A DNA stretch of 64,000 nt from Symsagittifera roscoffensis (GCF_963678635.1 NC_087064.1:27134189-27198188); one strand, 5' to 3'. Shown: positions 20,406 through 31,430, counted from the stretch's first letter. Numbers and translations are program-made. Notes: a model not told the origin generated them from the sequence alone.

Positions 20406-20690
20406 CAGGGGCGGATTTAGGGGGCGGATTCGACCCCTTTGGTACTTTTTAAGAAATGCATTTCTGGCCGACCGACCCTAAAATTTTTCTAAATATATAC
20501 TAATTTTGAGGGGGGAGCGCGCGCCAAAAAAACGCGAATTTTTGGTTAAATTTTTCCAAAAAGTGCCTTTTTTGGACTATTTTTTCAAAATTTTGCCTGC
20601 GCGCACAAAAAAAAGGTCGACGTTGACAAATTTTTGAAAAATTTTGAAAAAATCCGCCCCCTCCCCCGAGAAAATCCTAGATCCGCCCTG
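20406..20690. mobile_element. hAT-like MITE, 285 bp
   Basis: The left end CAGGGGCGGATTTAGG and the right end CCTAGATCCGCCCTG are near-perfect inverted repeats starting with CAGGG, typical of hAT elements. The 8-mers outside are GTTAAGAC (20398-20405) and GTTAAGAA (20691-20698), an 8-bp target duplication with one mismatch. There is no coding capacity. Confidence 0.75.
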
Positions 20691-20698
20691 GTTAAGAA

Positions 20699-21024
20699 TG
20701 TTGTCTTGGTGCGAGGCTCCTCCGTCGTTTCCCTGAAAACAGGCGCTTTCTTAAAAATTGATTTTGTACAAGAATTTCTTTAACTTTTTTGAGTAATGGT
20801 ATCCCTAGGAAAAAATAGTTATGATTTTTATCGTTTTAACGTTTGTTCATATCTAGTTCAATTGTCATAAAAATTTGGCTCGTGGGTTGATTGATCAGTT
20901 ACCAGCGCGTTTTCTCAGTCTATACAAGTACGCTAATCAATTGTTAAATCGTAAATTGATGTTTATATCCTGTGGGGGGAGGTGAAAAGGCAACGAGCCG
21001 ACAATTTTTGCATTCTCTGTTAAG
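20699..21024. other. Non-coding sequence before exon candidate
   Basis: No gene or repeat is supported. The last 25 bases (TTTTTGCATTCTCTGTTAAG) are a pyrimidine-rich tract ending in AG and could be a splice acceptor. Confidence 0.5.
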
Positions 21025-21123
21025 GATCTGCTCGAGTTTGCGCATATCCGCTGGCACGTGACCATTCCCTTTCTGCCTCCACCGTGGAATGACAGCAAAG
21101 TCATCTACCACCCCCTCAACCAG
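21025..21123 (+). CDS. Orphan internal exon candidate, 99 bp, phase 0
   Basis: A pyrimidine tract ending in AG precedes, and GTAAGG follows directly after CAG, matching the donor consensus. The 99 bp are open in one phase (33 codons), from DLLEFAHIRWHVTIP to a C-terminal IYHPLNQ, including FLPPPWNDSK. The block is clearly richer in G+C than its neighbours and the peptide looks like conserved host protein, but I cannot name the family. No other exon of the gene was found in the window; large introns filled with repeats could separate them. Confidence 0.5.
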
Positions 21124-21186
21124 GTAAGGGGATAGTGAAACATACGCTTTGCTTCAACCAATCAAGTTACATAAAAATGTTGTCTA

Positions 21187-21196
21187 TCATCATCAC

Positions 21197-21239
<43 letters not shown>
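21187..21239. repeat. (CAT)n microsatellite
   Basis: About 17 consecutive CAT triplets with one CAC interruption. Poly-His and poly-Met reading frames across it are artefacts of the repeat. Confidence 0.97.
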
Positions 21240-21834
21240 GTGTCTTCTTTATACGTTTTTTCGATACTCAAAAGTGTTCCGAGTGTTTCTCCGTGAAAAC
21301 TTCTTGTCGCAAACGGGTTTTGAGAAGAAGCCTCATCTCTAAAGTGAGTTTGGATTATCGTAAACGATTTTCTGCAATAATTTTGTCCGGAAACTAGTCC
21401 AAATGAACAGTCTATGGTTTCCGGCATGACCGCTTTTGCAGAAAAAACTGGTTAAACTTAAGCTGTTAACTTTTGATCATCAAATCTTGTAGGCAACAAA
21501 TGAAATATTTATGGTTCCATGCCGAAATTCAATTAGGAAGTGTTTAGATAGTGTGTCCTTGCTGGCACACTTGATCTAAGATTTAAAACCCAGTATCATT
21601 GCAAAATCCAGCAGTGCAAAACAGTACTGAATCATTGATGAAAGAGTACTTATTTTCAAGTTTCAATTAAGAAAACAGCAGTTGATTCTCCTAGTCGATC
21701 AAAATTTTTGTATATTCTTCTCAAAATTATAATTTCGAAAACATTCGATTTGTAAACTTTGACCAGCGTATGTCACGAAAATTTTTTTCAAGTTATATTT
21801 ACATTTTACTATGCATTACCATGCCAAACTGCAT
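21240..21834. other. Non-coding AT-rich sequence
   Basis: Nothing supportable as a gene, repeat family or regulatory element was seen here. Confidence 0.5.
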
Positions 21835-22560
21835 TTTGCGAATTGTCAGCGGATTTCGCAACAGGCCAAAAAATGAATTGTCGCGTAATCCGCAACATTT
21901 TTTTTCTTTGATATTCTTCGTTTTCGATTCCACGGACAAAGAGCTAAGACACTGTATTGCTCAAAATCGCTCCAAAAGAGGCAATATTTATGAATCTGCC
22001 TCAAAGTTTGTGAAATCAGCAACAGAGTTTGCGGAATCCAGAAAAGTCTGTGGAATCTACAAACAAATCATACTATATGTGTTTAGTAATCTTAAGATGT
22101 CATGGAATCCTAAACTGTAAGTGGAACCCGCAAATTGTGAACGGTATCCGCAAATTGTAAGCAGAATCCGCATATTGTCATCGAAATCCGCATTAGTTTG
22201 CGAAACAAACTTACATTTGCGGAATCCGCTTACATTTGCAGAATCCGAAACAATTAGCTAATTTCGCTCGTTACAGAATCCGCAACAAAAATAATTGGTC
22301 GACAAAATTATATTACAAATATTTTTGCACGGAACCCACAAAAAAATTGGCTAATCTGCAAACTGTTAGCGGATTCTGGAAATTGTAAACAGAATCCGGA
22401 TAAATTTGTGGAATCCCCTTACATTTGCGGAAACCGGAACAACTAGCTATTTTCGCTTGTTGCGGAATCCGCAATAAAAGTAATGTCCTGACAAAATTTA
22501 GGTTACTGGAACCCACAAACATTATCCACTGACTAAATTTTTGTTAATGGAACCCACAAA
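21835..22560. repeat. Degenerate interspersed repeats with AATCCGC core
   Basis: The words GCGGAATCCGC, AATCCGCAA and ATCCGCATATTG recur many times in both orientations, often spaced by TTACATTTGC. Two longer copies near 22190-22330 and 22390-22520 can be paired by eye (GAATCCGC...TTGC...CCACAAA). The pattern is a decayed minisatellite or nested MITE cluster; no exact unit length can be set. Confidence 0.5.
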
Positions 22561-23370
22561 CAATTTAGACCATGCTTAATGACTTGCCTCTGGATTCCAG
22601 TGACTACAGACACCAAATTGTACGCCTATCCAGTGCAAAGTTTGGCCTCGTAATGAGTTTCAGTACAAAAACAAATAATTTCTTAAATGGAAGGCCCATC
22701 ATGCTCGCCAAAAAGAAACAATTTGCTTTCGGCACAAAAAGTTGCATCAATTTTGATCTAATAGCTTAAATTTGGACTTCAGTTTTCAAAACAAAATTTA
22801 CTTATTGACCCAGTTAATTGTGTTCTTTTTACCTTCTGATTGTGACTCTAAGCTTTCTCTACACAAAAAAACGTTTTTGGACTTCAATTCTTGTGAATTT
22901 CAGCAAAAGTTCAAAAAAAAAATTGACCTACAGCAAAACATCCGACTATTTTCATTTTCAAAACCAAAATAAACAGATGAGACCTTGAAATCTTAAATTG
23001 ATACTTCTGTAAAGGGTAGTTTAGATTTATTAACGTCAATCGATGTAAATCTTTTGCTGCAATTCAAAATGAATGTTGTCCCAAAAACAAAGTATTTTTC
23101 AAATGTTGAAAACGGATTTTGCGCTTAATTTTCCATAAGTGTATAAGAATTTGTCCATCAATAAAAATAATCGAACCTTAAAAAACTCGAAGTTTGAAAC
23201 TTTAAAGAAATCAAATTGAAGTTTGGATGAAATCTTAGCTATAATTTTCCGAGCGGTTTTTTATTTGTAGATACACTTCTGTATATATTTTTCTCAAAAT
23301 GATTCAATTTAGTTCATTGTGAAAATGTCAATTAAAAAATCTTTGATATTTAAAGAGCTTTCAGGTGAAG
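22561..23370. other. Non-coding AT-rich sequence
   Basis: Short open frames exist but show no protein signature. No repeat was recognised. Confidence 0.5.
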
Positions 23371-23632
23371 AGTAGCGGCTGTGAAGTGGTTACATCTCCG
23401 CCTCTCTATCGGATGATCTAAAGATTGGATGTTCGGGGCTCTGATCCGTGCTCGTTGCTTGAGGGTGAGGCAACATTACCCAGCCCAGAAAAATAACCAA
23501 AAAAATTGTATGAAGTTATTAAGCATGGGGCACAACAGCGGTTCGCCGACTGAACAGCTCGTATTTGGGTTCTTTCCTTTGTGGATTCGTGGTCTTAACT
23601 AAACTTAACTAATTAACTAAACTTAAGGGCAT
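23371..23632 (+). mobile_element. tRNA-derived SINE-like element
   Basis: The head (TAGCGGCTGTGAAGTGGTTA) resembles a pol III A box (TRGYNNARNGG) and GTTCGGGGCTCTGATCC resembles a B box with a short insertion; the text between (CTCCGCCTCTCTATCGGATG) is tRNA-like. The body continues with GAGGGTGAGGCAACATTACC, and the 3' end is a TTAACTAA/AACTTAA simple repeat, a typical SINE tail. A functional tRNA gene is unlikely because the B box is interrupted and no acceptor stem was found. Confidence 0.5.
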
Positions 23633-25178
23633 ATATTTTCTTGTGTAAAATCGAAAAATGAAGTTTTCGTAAAAGCAGTCTCTGTTTTAGTCTCCCTGGT
23701 TTCATTATTTGCTAAGTTTAGTCAACCAGTTGTAAAGTTACAATGCGCTTACAGTGCTAGTATAGGAAAACTGTATATGAAAAGTCCGCTAAAATGCGCT
23801 TAAAACTCTAACTTGACAAAAATCCAAGATGCAGATGAAAAGAAAGTGGGTATGCGAGTTCGACACGTTAAGGAGATAAGTCAAGAGAAGGCTGACTGAG
23901 CTTTTCCAATAACAGCAACAATCACCGTGAACAACTTTTCATGACCTTAATCGGAGTATGTTGTGGCAGATAAGATTCTCTTATCTTTGAAAGCAATTTT
24001 CTGGCTGCAAGAAGTCTTCTAATCTCTAATTTTATTGTGATTTAAACTCCTGGGCAAAAAGATTAGCCAAAAATGGGCTAGTTTTAAACTCAGAGGGCGT
24101 TAAGATACATAAAACTTGCTGTCAGTCTTATGCTTCCCTCTGAATCTATTTTGAGTTACAAATCTATGTAACCTTTGGAAACTTCAGATTAAGAAAATAA
24201 ATCTTGATTACCCATGACGATCAAATTTTTGCCCCTTTTTGAGGAGTCATCCAGTGTAAAACATAAGTTTCAAGCTTTACTCAGTACTGTACCAATAGAC
24301 CGCAGCCAGTGGCAAGCGCAGACATTTTTTGAAAAACCAAGTTTCCAGTGCTAATGATTCTCTCACCGCGTACCTAGGTATCCAAAATTGTGGCCTGTAG
24401 AACCATACTAACGTGAGTAATTGTACATTTTTCCTCTTTCAAGATACAAAAAAAATCCGTCTGAATTGCGTTTAAGTCCGGGGTGGCTTTCGCGTAGAGC
24501 AACTTAGGATAAAGTACACCGTCTGTTCGTCACGCTGTCTTACTTTCGGCAGGATAGATTCTAATTACGATCCTTACCTTCTTAGTCTAATACCGATCCT
24601 AATCTAACTCTTATGTTTCGTAGTCTCAATAGATCTATTATTTACTGTTATTGTTGCGAGGTTAAAATCGAGGAAAAGCAACTGTTCGCTAAGTTAAATA
24701 TATTCTTCTCTGGCTGAAACTATAAATAGTTTCAGCCTTACAAATTACAAATTTTAGTGATAGATCATGATTGGTTAGTTCTAAAAAACTTATTGTGATA
24801 GTTATCAAGAATATAATAGGTTATATTAAGTACTGGTTTTGAGCTGGTTCCACCCGTCCGGGGCTTGGAAAATTTTTAATTTTTTTAAAGTTTGTTTGAG
24901 TGAAGGGTTGATAGAGAAATTTCTTTAGTTGTTCATTGAATAGTTTCGATGAAAAGAATGAAGAGATAAGAGAAACAGTTGCTCGTAAGGTGAAATTGTT
25001 GCCTTTGTGTAGAAAAATGAGAAGCAGTTGCTCGTATTGTGAAATAGTTGAGAGATCGTGTCAAGGTTGCATATTCATATAGTGTTGTGTCGATTTCGTT
25101 TAGTAGAGCGAGACTACGTGCATAATCAACTTTTCCTTAAATTTGATTATGCATTTAAACTGTGATTTAAACTCCTGG
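23633..25178. other. Non-coding sequence up to assembly gap
   Basis: No gene is supported. It contains a perfect hairpin at 24712-24737 (arms GGCTGAAACT and AGTTTCAGCC). TGTGATTTAAACTCCTGG occurs twice, at about 24039 and directly before the gap at 25161, which may mark a repeat that stopped the assembly. Confidence 0.5.
24712..24737. repeat. Perfect short hairpin with TATAAAT loop
   Basis: Arms of 10 bp (GGCTGAAACT / AGTTTCAGCC) enclose ATAAAT. Function unknown. Confidence 0.6.
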
Positions 25179-25378
25179 NNNNNNNNNNNNNNNNNNNNNN
25201 NNNNNNNNNNNNNNNNNNNNNNNNNNNNNNNNNNNNNNNNNNNNNNNNNNNNNNNNNNNNNNNNNNNNNNNNNNNNNNNNNNNNNNNNNNNNNNNNNNNN
25301 NNNNNNNNNNNNNNNNNNNNNNNNNNNNNNNNNNNNNNNNNNNNNNNNNNNNNNNNNNNNNNNNNNNNNNNNNNNNNN
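25179..25378. other. Assembly gap of 200 N
   Basis: The round size suggests a gap of unknown length. It interrupts the minus-strand gypsy relic just after its integrase zinc-binding domain, so the catalytic core may be inside it. Confidence 0.97.
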
Positions 25379-25786
25379 ATAAGGCCTCTGTATCGAATGA
25401 GACTCTGTGGTTAAAGTACAAATTTGATTTTCTGCAATTTGTCCCTGACGTGGAAAGGTTTTATTTAATTGACAGGTGAGACAGTCATTGCAAGGTAATT
25501 TAATCCACATTGGTGCATATGGGAAGTAAAATTATGATATGTTTTTTTTCTCTAGCATGTGTCCTTTTGTACTTAAGAAGTGTGAATAATGAAATGCTAT
25601 TAAAAATATACTTAGTGTAAGGCAGGGTACTTTTGTGTCTGTGTAATGATTTTCTATTATGTCGGTGTTTTCGTTTATTGTAGCTTGTTCAATTTTTTTT
25701 AAAAATCTGAATAATGTTATATTTCCTAAAATGGGGATATTTGCGGGTTTATTTTGTATTCCAAAAAAAAACTGAACGCGTCGCAC
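25379..25786 (-). pseudogene. Integrase zinc-binding domain remnant
   Basis: On the minus strand, a segment with FHYSHFLSTKGHM (His pair) is followed about 30 residues later by LPCNDCLTCQLNK (Cys pair), the H2C2 domain that precedes the retroviral-type integrase core. Several frame changes separate the halves. Downstream the sequence runs into the N gap. Confidence 0.7.
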
Positions 25787-26750
25787 ATTGCAACAAACGG
25801 TTGATTTGAATATGGAATATTTGTTGCTCCTTCTTTGCTCAGAAGTGTTTTATTTCAATAAAAACACTACTGCATTAAGTGTATAAAAATCTAAGATGTA
25901 ACTGCATTTTATAAAAGTATTTGCTTCATAAACTGAACATTCCACAGAATTCTTGTATTTTATTTTTAACAGATGGTGATTGAAGTTTTAAAATTGCATT
26001 CATCTTAGATTTTTAGGAGTTAATGATTTTTTCTGCAATTATATGTCCGAGAAATTTTACAGGGGTGAGAAAAAATGTGATTTATCTGAGGCGGCTTTAG
26101 TTTTTTCATTTCGTAAAACTTGATGATACCTCTCTAAAAGTTTGAACCTTTATTGTTTTGTTTGTGATATGAAAACTTCGTATGAGTAATAACATCATCT
26201 GATAATGCTTTAATTTAGAATTAGTGGTCTAAGATTTTAATCATAAATGCAGAAGAAGCTGCGGATCCTATCGAGATGCCATAGAAAATTCTAATAATTT
26301 CATACTGACAAATTGTGAAAAATTGTGTTAAGCGGCGTGAGTGTTCATCTAGTTCGTTTGTTTGTATGCGCTATACAAATCTGTTTTTTTTATGATTCTG
26401 TCCATTTTTTGAGAGAAATATTTGTATTGGTTCTGTAGGTCAAATGCAATTTGATTCTTCAATTGGAGAGTTTAAAGTTTTTGCATCTAAAACTATCCTC
26501 AGAGAGCCTCTTTTTGCGAGAATAATGATTGAGTTTAAAAAAGTAGTTCCTTTGGGTTGTTGTTTTTTTTTGTTTGGCGGGGAAAATTTTCGTTTTGTTT
26601 AAGAATGTTTTGAAGTTTTTTTACTTTGTCTTCTAAATGTTTTAGAATTTTCTAAATGTTTTGTTAGCTTACTTGCGCGTTGTTTTTTGAAAACTGCGTC
26701 GGTTTTAAGTGAAAAATTAATGTTGAAAGTTTCTTACCGACATCAAATTT
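25787..26750 (-). pseudogene. Decayed RT-region sequence of minus-strand gypsy relic
   Basis: By position this should hold RT and RNase H, but I could not recognise the catalytic motifs on the minus strand. It is too decayed or partly deleted. Confidence 0.3.
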
Positions 26751-27804
26751 TGAGGTTGCATATACCGCAGGCCTTTTTAATAAAAAATCTGCTAGTTGCT
26801 CAAAAATTTGTTGATTTTTTTGAGAGTATTGGATGTTGAACATCGTATAATTGAAATAATTGTAAAATAACCCGCGTCTCGTTTTAATTTACTTCTGATA
26901 TTTTTGATTGATATTTGCTCGTTTACTCATAAGGATTGAAAAACATCTAGGAGTTTTAAAATGTAATGCACTCTGAATGATTTTTCTTGAGTAGGATATA
27001 ATGTTGCGTTGGTTTTTAAAATGTCCCAATAATCCTAAAGGAAAAGTAAGTTTGCATGGAGAGTTGTTGTATATACGTAAAGCGAATATGTTTCTAATTT
27101 CATTTTTTGCCTTTTTTACGGATGGGATTTTGACTCAATTTACCAAGTTCATCAGTATAACAACAATCAAAATACACAACACTTATACATGTCTGACCTT
27201 GAAGTCAGACCAATTCACAAATTCTTTAGAGTAACCAACAACCATCTGCAGTGTTCTTTCGAGTAACCATCTGCAACCAACAACGTAAAATTTAAGACCA
27301 CTAACTGGATGTGCATTTGTTTCTTCAATCAACCAAATTAATCAGTGTAATAACGATTAAAACACAAAACATTTATACATGTCTGAACTTGAAGTCAGAC
27401 CAATTCACAAATTTTGAGGTTGCATATACCGCAGGCCTTTTTAATAAAAAATCGGCTAGTTGCTCAAAAATTTGTTGATTTTTTTGAGAGTATTGGATGT
27501 TGAACATCGTATAATTGAAATAATTGCAAAATAATCCGCGTTTCGTTTTAATTTACTTCTGATATTTTTGATTGATATTTGCTCGTTTACTCATAAGGAT
27601 TGAAAAACATCTAGGAGTTTTAAAATGTAATTCACTCTGAATGATTTTTCTTGAGTAGGATATAATGTTGCGTTGGTTTTTACAATGTCCCAATAATCCT
27701 AAAGGAAAAATAAGTTTGCATGGAGAGTTGTTTTTGCCTTTTTTACGGATGGGACTTTGACTCAATTTACCAAGTTTATCAGTATAACAACAATCAAAAT
27801 ACAC
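26751..27804 (-). pseudogene. Pre-RT linker fragments, duplicated
   Basis: Minus-strand words FEQLADFLLKRPAVYATSKF (about 26750-26815) and PLGLLGHCKNQRNIISYSR (within 27553-27730) belong to the protein between protease and RT. The segment is partly doubled by a 664-bp direct repeat (26751-27414 and 27415 onward); the second copy lacks about 37 bp after GGAGAGTTGT. Confidence 0.6.
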
Positions 27805-28053
27805 AACACTTATACATGTCTGACCTTGAAGTCAGACCAATTCACAAATTCTTTAGAGTAACCAACAACCATCTGCAGTGTTCGTTCGAGTAACCATCTT
27901 CAACCAACAACGTAAAATTTAAGACCACCAACTGGATGTGCATATGTTTCTTCAATCAACCAAATTAATCAGTGTAAAAACGATTAAAACACAAAACATT
28001 TATACATGTCTGACCTTGAAGTCAAACCAATTCACTAATTCTTTAGAGTAACC
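26751..28053. repeat. Direct duplication with 664-bp offset
   Basis: TGAGGTTGCATATACCGCAG occurs at 26751 and 27415, and the following 600 bp match closely apart from a roughly 37-bp deletion in the second copy. The left copy contains two 190-bp satellite monomers at its right end. Confidence 0.85.
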
Positions 28054-28720
28054 AACAACCATCTGCAGTGTTCTTTCGAGTAACAATCTGCAACCAACAA
28101 CGTAAAATTTAAGACCACTAACTGGATGTGCATATGTTTCTTCAATCAACCAAACTCATCAGTGTAATAAAGATTAAAACACAAAACATTTATACATGTC
28201 TGATCTTGAATTCAGACCAAATTCAAGATCAGACGTCTATAAATGTTTTGTGTTTTGACTGTTAGTACACTGATGATTTTGGTTGATTGAAGAAACATAT
28301 GCACATCCAGGTAGTGGTCTTAAATTTTACGTTGTTGGTTGCAGATGATTACTCGAAAGAACACTGCAGATGGTTGTTGGTTACTCCACAGAATTAGTGA
28401 ATTGGTTTGACTTCAAGGTCAGACATGTATAAATGTTTTGTGTTTTAATCGTTATTACACTGATTAATTTGGTTGATTGAAGAAACATATGCACATCCAG
28501 GTAGTGGTCTTAAATTTTACGTTGTTGGTTGCGGATGATTACTCGAAAGAACACTGCAAATGGTTGTTGGTTACTCCACAGAATTTGTGAATTGGTCTGA
28601 ATTCAAGGTCAGACATGTATAAGAGTTGTGTATTTTGATTGTTATTATACTGATGAGCTTGGTTGATTGAAGAAACATATGCATATCCAGTTAGCGGTTT
28701 CAAAGTTTTAGGTTGCTGGT
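27130..28720. repeat. 190-bp satellite in both orientations (palindrome)
   Basis: CATGTCTGAC starts at 27188, 27378, 27815, 28005 and 28195, i.e. 190-bp steps within two blocks. The reverse complement occurs at 28231, 28421 and 28611, again 190 bp apart. The turn-over point is a perfect 14-bp inverted repeat (TCTGATCTTGAATT at 28199-28212 and its complement at 28220-28233) with a 7-base loop. The monomer encodes a retroelement fragment: MSDLEVRPIHKFFRVTNN reads on the plus strand in the left block and its equivalent on the minus strand in the right block. Confidence 0.88.
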
Positions 28721-28739
28721 TGCAGATGGGATAAAGTTT

Positions 28740-29290
28740 TGAAAAGAATGAAGTCTGTTCATTAGGTCTTTAGAAAAAAGTTTCAAAAGTTTTATTTGTT
28801 CTTGTGTTTTTATCTTCATTTTTTAATTACTATTTAGGTTGATTTTTGGTATATTTTTAGTAAAAACAGGTATAACCATAAATTAAGTTCAAAATCTGTA
28901 AGATGAAATATTTGTTGGAGCGTTTTTATTAGAAGTTTATTTTGTTCCATCGTTCTTGTTGGTATGAGAGGTAACTGAATTTTACCATAGTTTGTTAGGC
29001 TTCTTCCTTGTGTTGTAGCTAGTTTGCTTGAAGTTTTGGGAAACAGCAGTTTGTGATGTAATGTATGTATTTCTTTTCTTATATTAACGTTGATAATTTT
29101 TGATTCTGCTCATGATTCTAATAAAAAATCTAATTCAAGGTCTGGTGTTCGAAAATTTTGTTTGAATTGATTGGAAATTTGTATTCATGTTCTGTTCTTA
29201 ACATATCAATCAATAACTAATGAGTTTTCGTTTTCACTTTCATCATCTGTGCTGTCACAGTGTGCATAATTTATTTGCTTTTCTAAAGCT
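28740..29290 (-). pseudogene. Protease-like region of minus-strand gypsy relic
   Basis: On the minus strand, NYAHCDSTDDESENEN precedes DLELDFLLES, a stop, then AES, which sits where a retropepsin active site is expected (Asp position now Glu, Gly position now stop). LTNYGKIQLPLIPTRTMEQN follows. Broken by stops. Confidence 0.5.
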
Positions 29291-29517
29291 TACGTGCTAT
29301 CTGTTCATGGTGGATCTGGGGTTGATTCACTTGTAGTCTGTACTTGTTTTAATTGTCGTTGATGTTTAGGTGTGCTGCTTCTATAATTATGATTCTGTCT
29401 ATCTGAATTTTGTGCATTATTTCGATATGGCGTAGTTATTATTCCTAGGTCTAGAGTTATTGGAGTTTTCATAAGGTCTATTGTTATTTTTATCTATAAT
29501 ATGGCTTGTTATTTGAG

Positions 29518-29905
29518 TTATTCACGGATGTAATATTTGAGTAAATGCTTTGCAATTTTTTGAATAATTTCTATTGCAATGATTTGAAGAGTTTTTTGAG
29601 TGGTCGTTTGAATAACATCAATTTTGATTATTCGACTATGATCGATTTCTAAAATAAATAGAATACTTACTTCTATTAGAGTTAGATCTTGAATAATTGT
29701 TTCTGTACTGGTTGTTTTCAGTGTTTGAACGACTAAATAATTTTGTTGAATACTGTTGTGAGTTTCGTCTATCTGGGGATCGTCCACAAAATGTGTTAGA
29801 GTATGGTAATTGTGTTCTACTAATACAATGGTTGGGTGGGAGTGGTTTTCCCGAACTGTTATTGATTTGAAAAAATTTTTTTGATAAGTTTTGATCTTCC
29901 TTCAT
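29518..29905 (-). pseudogene. Gag C-terminal Ser/Asn/Arg-rich region
   Basis: Two overlapping frames on the minus strand. One reads NNSSGKPLPPNHCISRTQLP and later FSRSNTENNQYRNNYSRSNS, a low-complexity basic gag tail that would bind RNA. The zinc knuckle expected upstream was not seen clearly. Confidence 0.6.
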
Positions 29906-30637
29906 CTATTGGTTAAAATTTTTATGCAGTTGCTTATGTCTTGATGGCTGATTAAATTATCTTGTAATTTTGTCTGACTTCAGCAATACTATATCCGTAA
30001 CTGCTCATTTAAATTTTTGCTATTCATAGCTTTCACGACTTCCGATAGTTTGGTTATTAATTACAACAACATGAAATTACTAAAAATCAACTCACAAACT
30101 TGACGCAATTAATTTACTGTTTGCATAGAACGCATTTGTCCGAGAGAAGTTTTTTGGATGTAGCACTGATACTATCGGAACTATGGTTCCGATAGTTCCG
30201 ATAGTATATCCGTAACTGCTGCAAAAAATAACACCACTTTTTGAAAGAGGGTTTCCCTTTGAAATGTGGTTTGTTTTTGTGTAGTAAGAGTGATTTTTTT
30301 TGCTAATTAAATAGCGAAAATTTATGAGTTTTTTAAGTGGGACGTTCGTTTTTTAAGTGAAATTCCTCAGAACTTATTGTAGTTTAGCGCTAAAATATAT
30401 GCTTACTAAACAACCTCAGCTACACAACCCGTTCAAAACACTAGCCGGAAAACTGAAAAAAGCAGCTCTATAAAATTAAATAAGAAAAATTAATAAAAAG
30501 CCTTTTAACTAAGAAAAAGTAATAATAGGAAATTTCGATCTAATGACCGCGAGATTTAAAGTCCCAGATCTTCGCAAATACGTCACCGGCCCTTTGAACT
30601 GAATAAGACTAGCCATCAATAAAGCAGCTCTACATCC
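29906..30637 (-). pseudogene. Decayed gag sequence with inverted insertions
   Basis: Mostly unreadable. It contains the inverted gag piece at 30054-30108 and a palindrome CTATCGGAAC-TATG-GTTCCGATAG at 30173-30196. CTATATCCGTAACTGCT occurs near 29985 and again near 30204, as flanks of a roughly 220-bp insertion. Confidence 0.4.
30054..30108. repeat. Inverted repeat with 31465-31518
   Basis: TTATTAATTACAACAACATG and the following 35 bases are the near-exact complement of 31465-31518, 1.4 kb away in the same relic. Together with the satellite palindrome this is a second inverted duplication in the element. Confidence 0.8.
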
Positions 30638-31105
30638 TTATAAATTGCCAAAATGATGCACCAAAAGTGGCACCAAATACAAATAGACTCTATTTTGCAT
30701 GGAACAAAATTGGAAAGCATAAAGCGAAATCATGTATAAATTATGCGTTTCAAAAACTACTGTTTCGTCCACTTTCAGTGTGATTTCAGCTTGCTCTAGT
30801 TTGTCTACGAGTTTGCGGAAATCAATATCTGGTTCAGAAATTGATGATGGATTTGATGCTCTGTTTTTGCTTTTTCTTGTGAACTGCGGTGTTAAGGTCA
30901 ATTTTAGAATTTATGTCATTTTTGTGTTTTTATAATTGTGTTTTTTTTTCTGAACTGTGGCGTTGAGGTCAGTATTAGAATTTCTGTTATTTTTGCGTTT
31001 TCTTAAACCGTCTGTGTATAGAGAGTATGCTTTTCTTACTATATTTTCTATTTTTACAGCGAGATAATTATAGTTTTCTGTGGGAGACTGAGAATTTTGC
31101 TGCAT
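30638..31105 (-). pseudogene. Gag capsid fragments (C-terminal part)
   Basis: Minus-strand fragments: ENIVRKAYSLYTDGL (30911-31105), then RASNPSSISEPDIDFRKLVD and KLEQAEITLKVDE (30638-30901). The composition and order fit a gypsy-type Gag capsid. A frameshift near 30905 separates them. Confidence 0.65.
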
Positions 31106-31220
31106 AGAACTCTTTGATATGATTTTTTCGGAGTAAAAACTTTTTGAAATTTCCTGTGTAAAGTGTTTTCAGTCGGATTTATCTTCTATGGGTAAGACTG
31201 AAAATTAATTTCGAGCGGCA

Positions 31221-31430
31221 TCATCGAGTTAGGTTTGTATGAGTGCTGCATGTCTTTGAATCCAATTTTATTAAAGTGGTGCTTTTAGGTTCTGAGCCTA
31301 TATTTAATATTAGATTAGCTGTGACAGCGTTTAAAAAACATTCTATTGAATATTCAGGATCTATTCCCGTGAAAACCATAACTGGTTTGTTTGATGTTAT
31401 AGATGATCCACCTATAAGGAATGAATTCAA
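31221..31430 (-). pseudogene. Gag capsid fragment (N-terminal part)
   Basis: Minus-strand MNSFLIGGSSITSNKPVMVF followed by TGIDPEYSIECFLNAVTANL. The F-x-G-x-D-P/E-Y...FL pattern is that of the start of a Ty3-type capsid (F.G......FL). Confidence 0.68.

Noticed and set aside
21149-21427. Poly-His and poly-Met frames
   Set aside because: Produced by the (CAT)n microsatellite.
23380-23470. Functional tRNA gene
   Set aside because: B box interrupted and no acceptor-stem pairing; fits a SINE head better.
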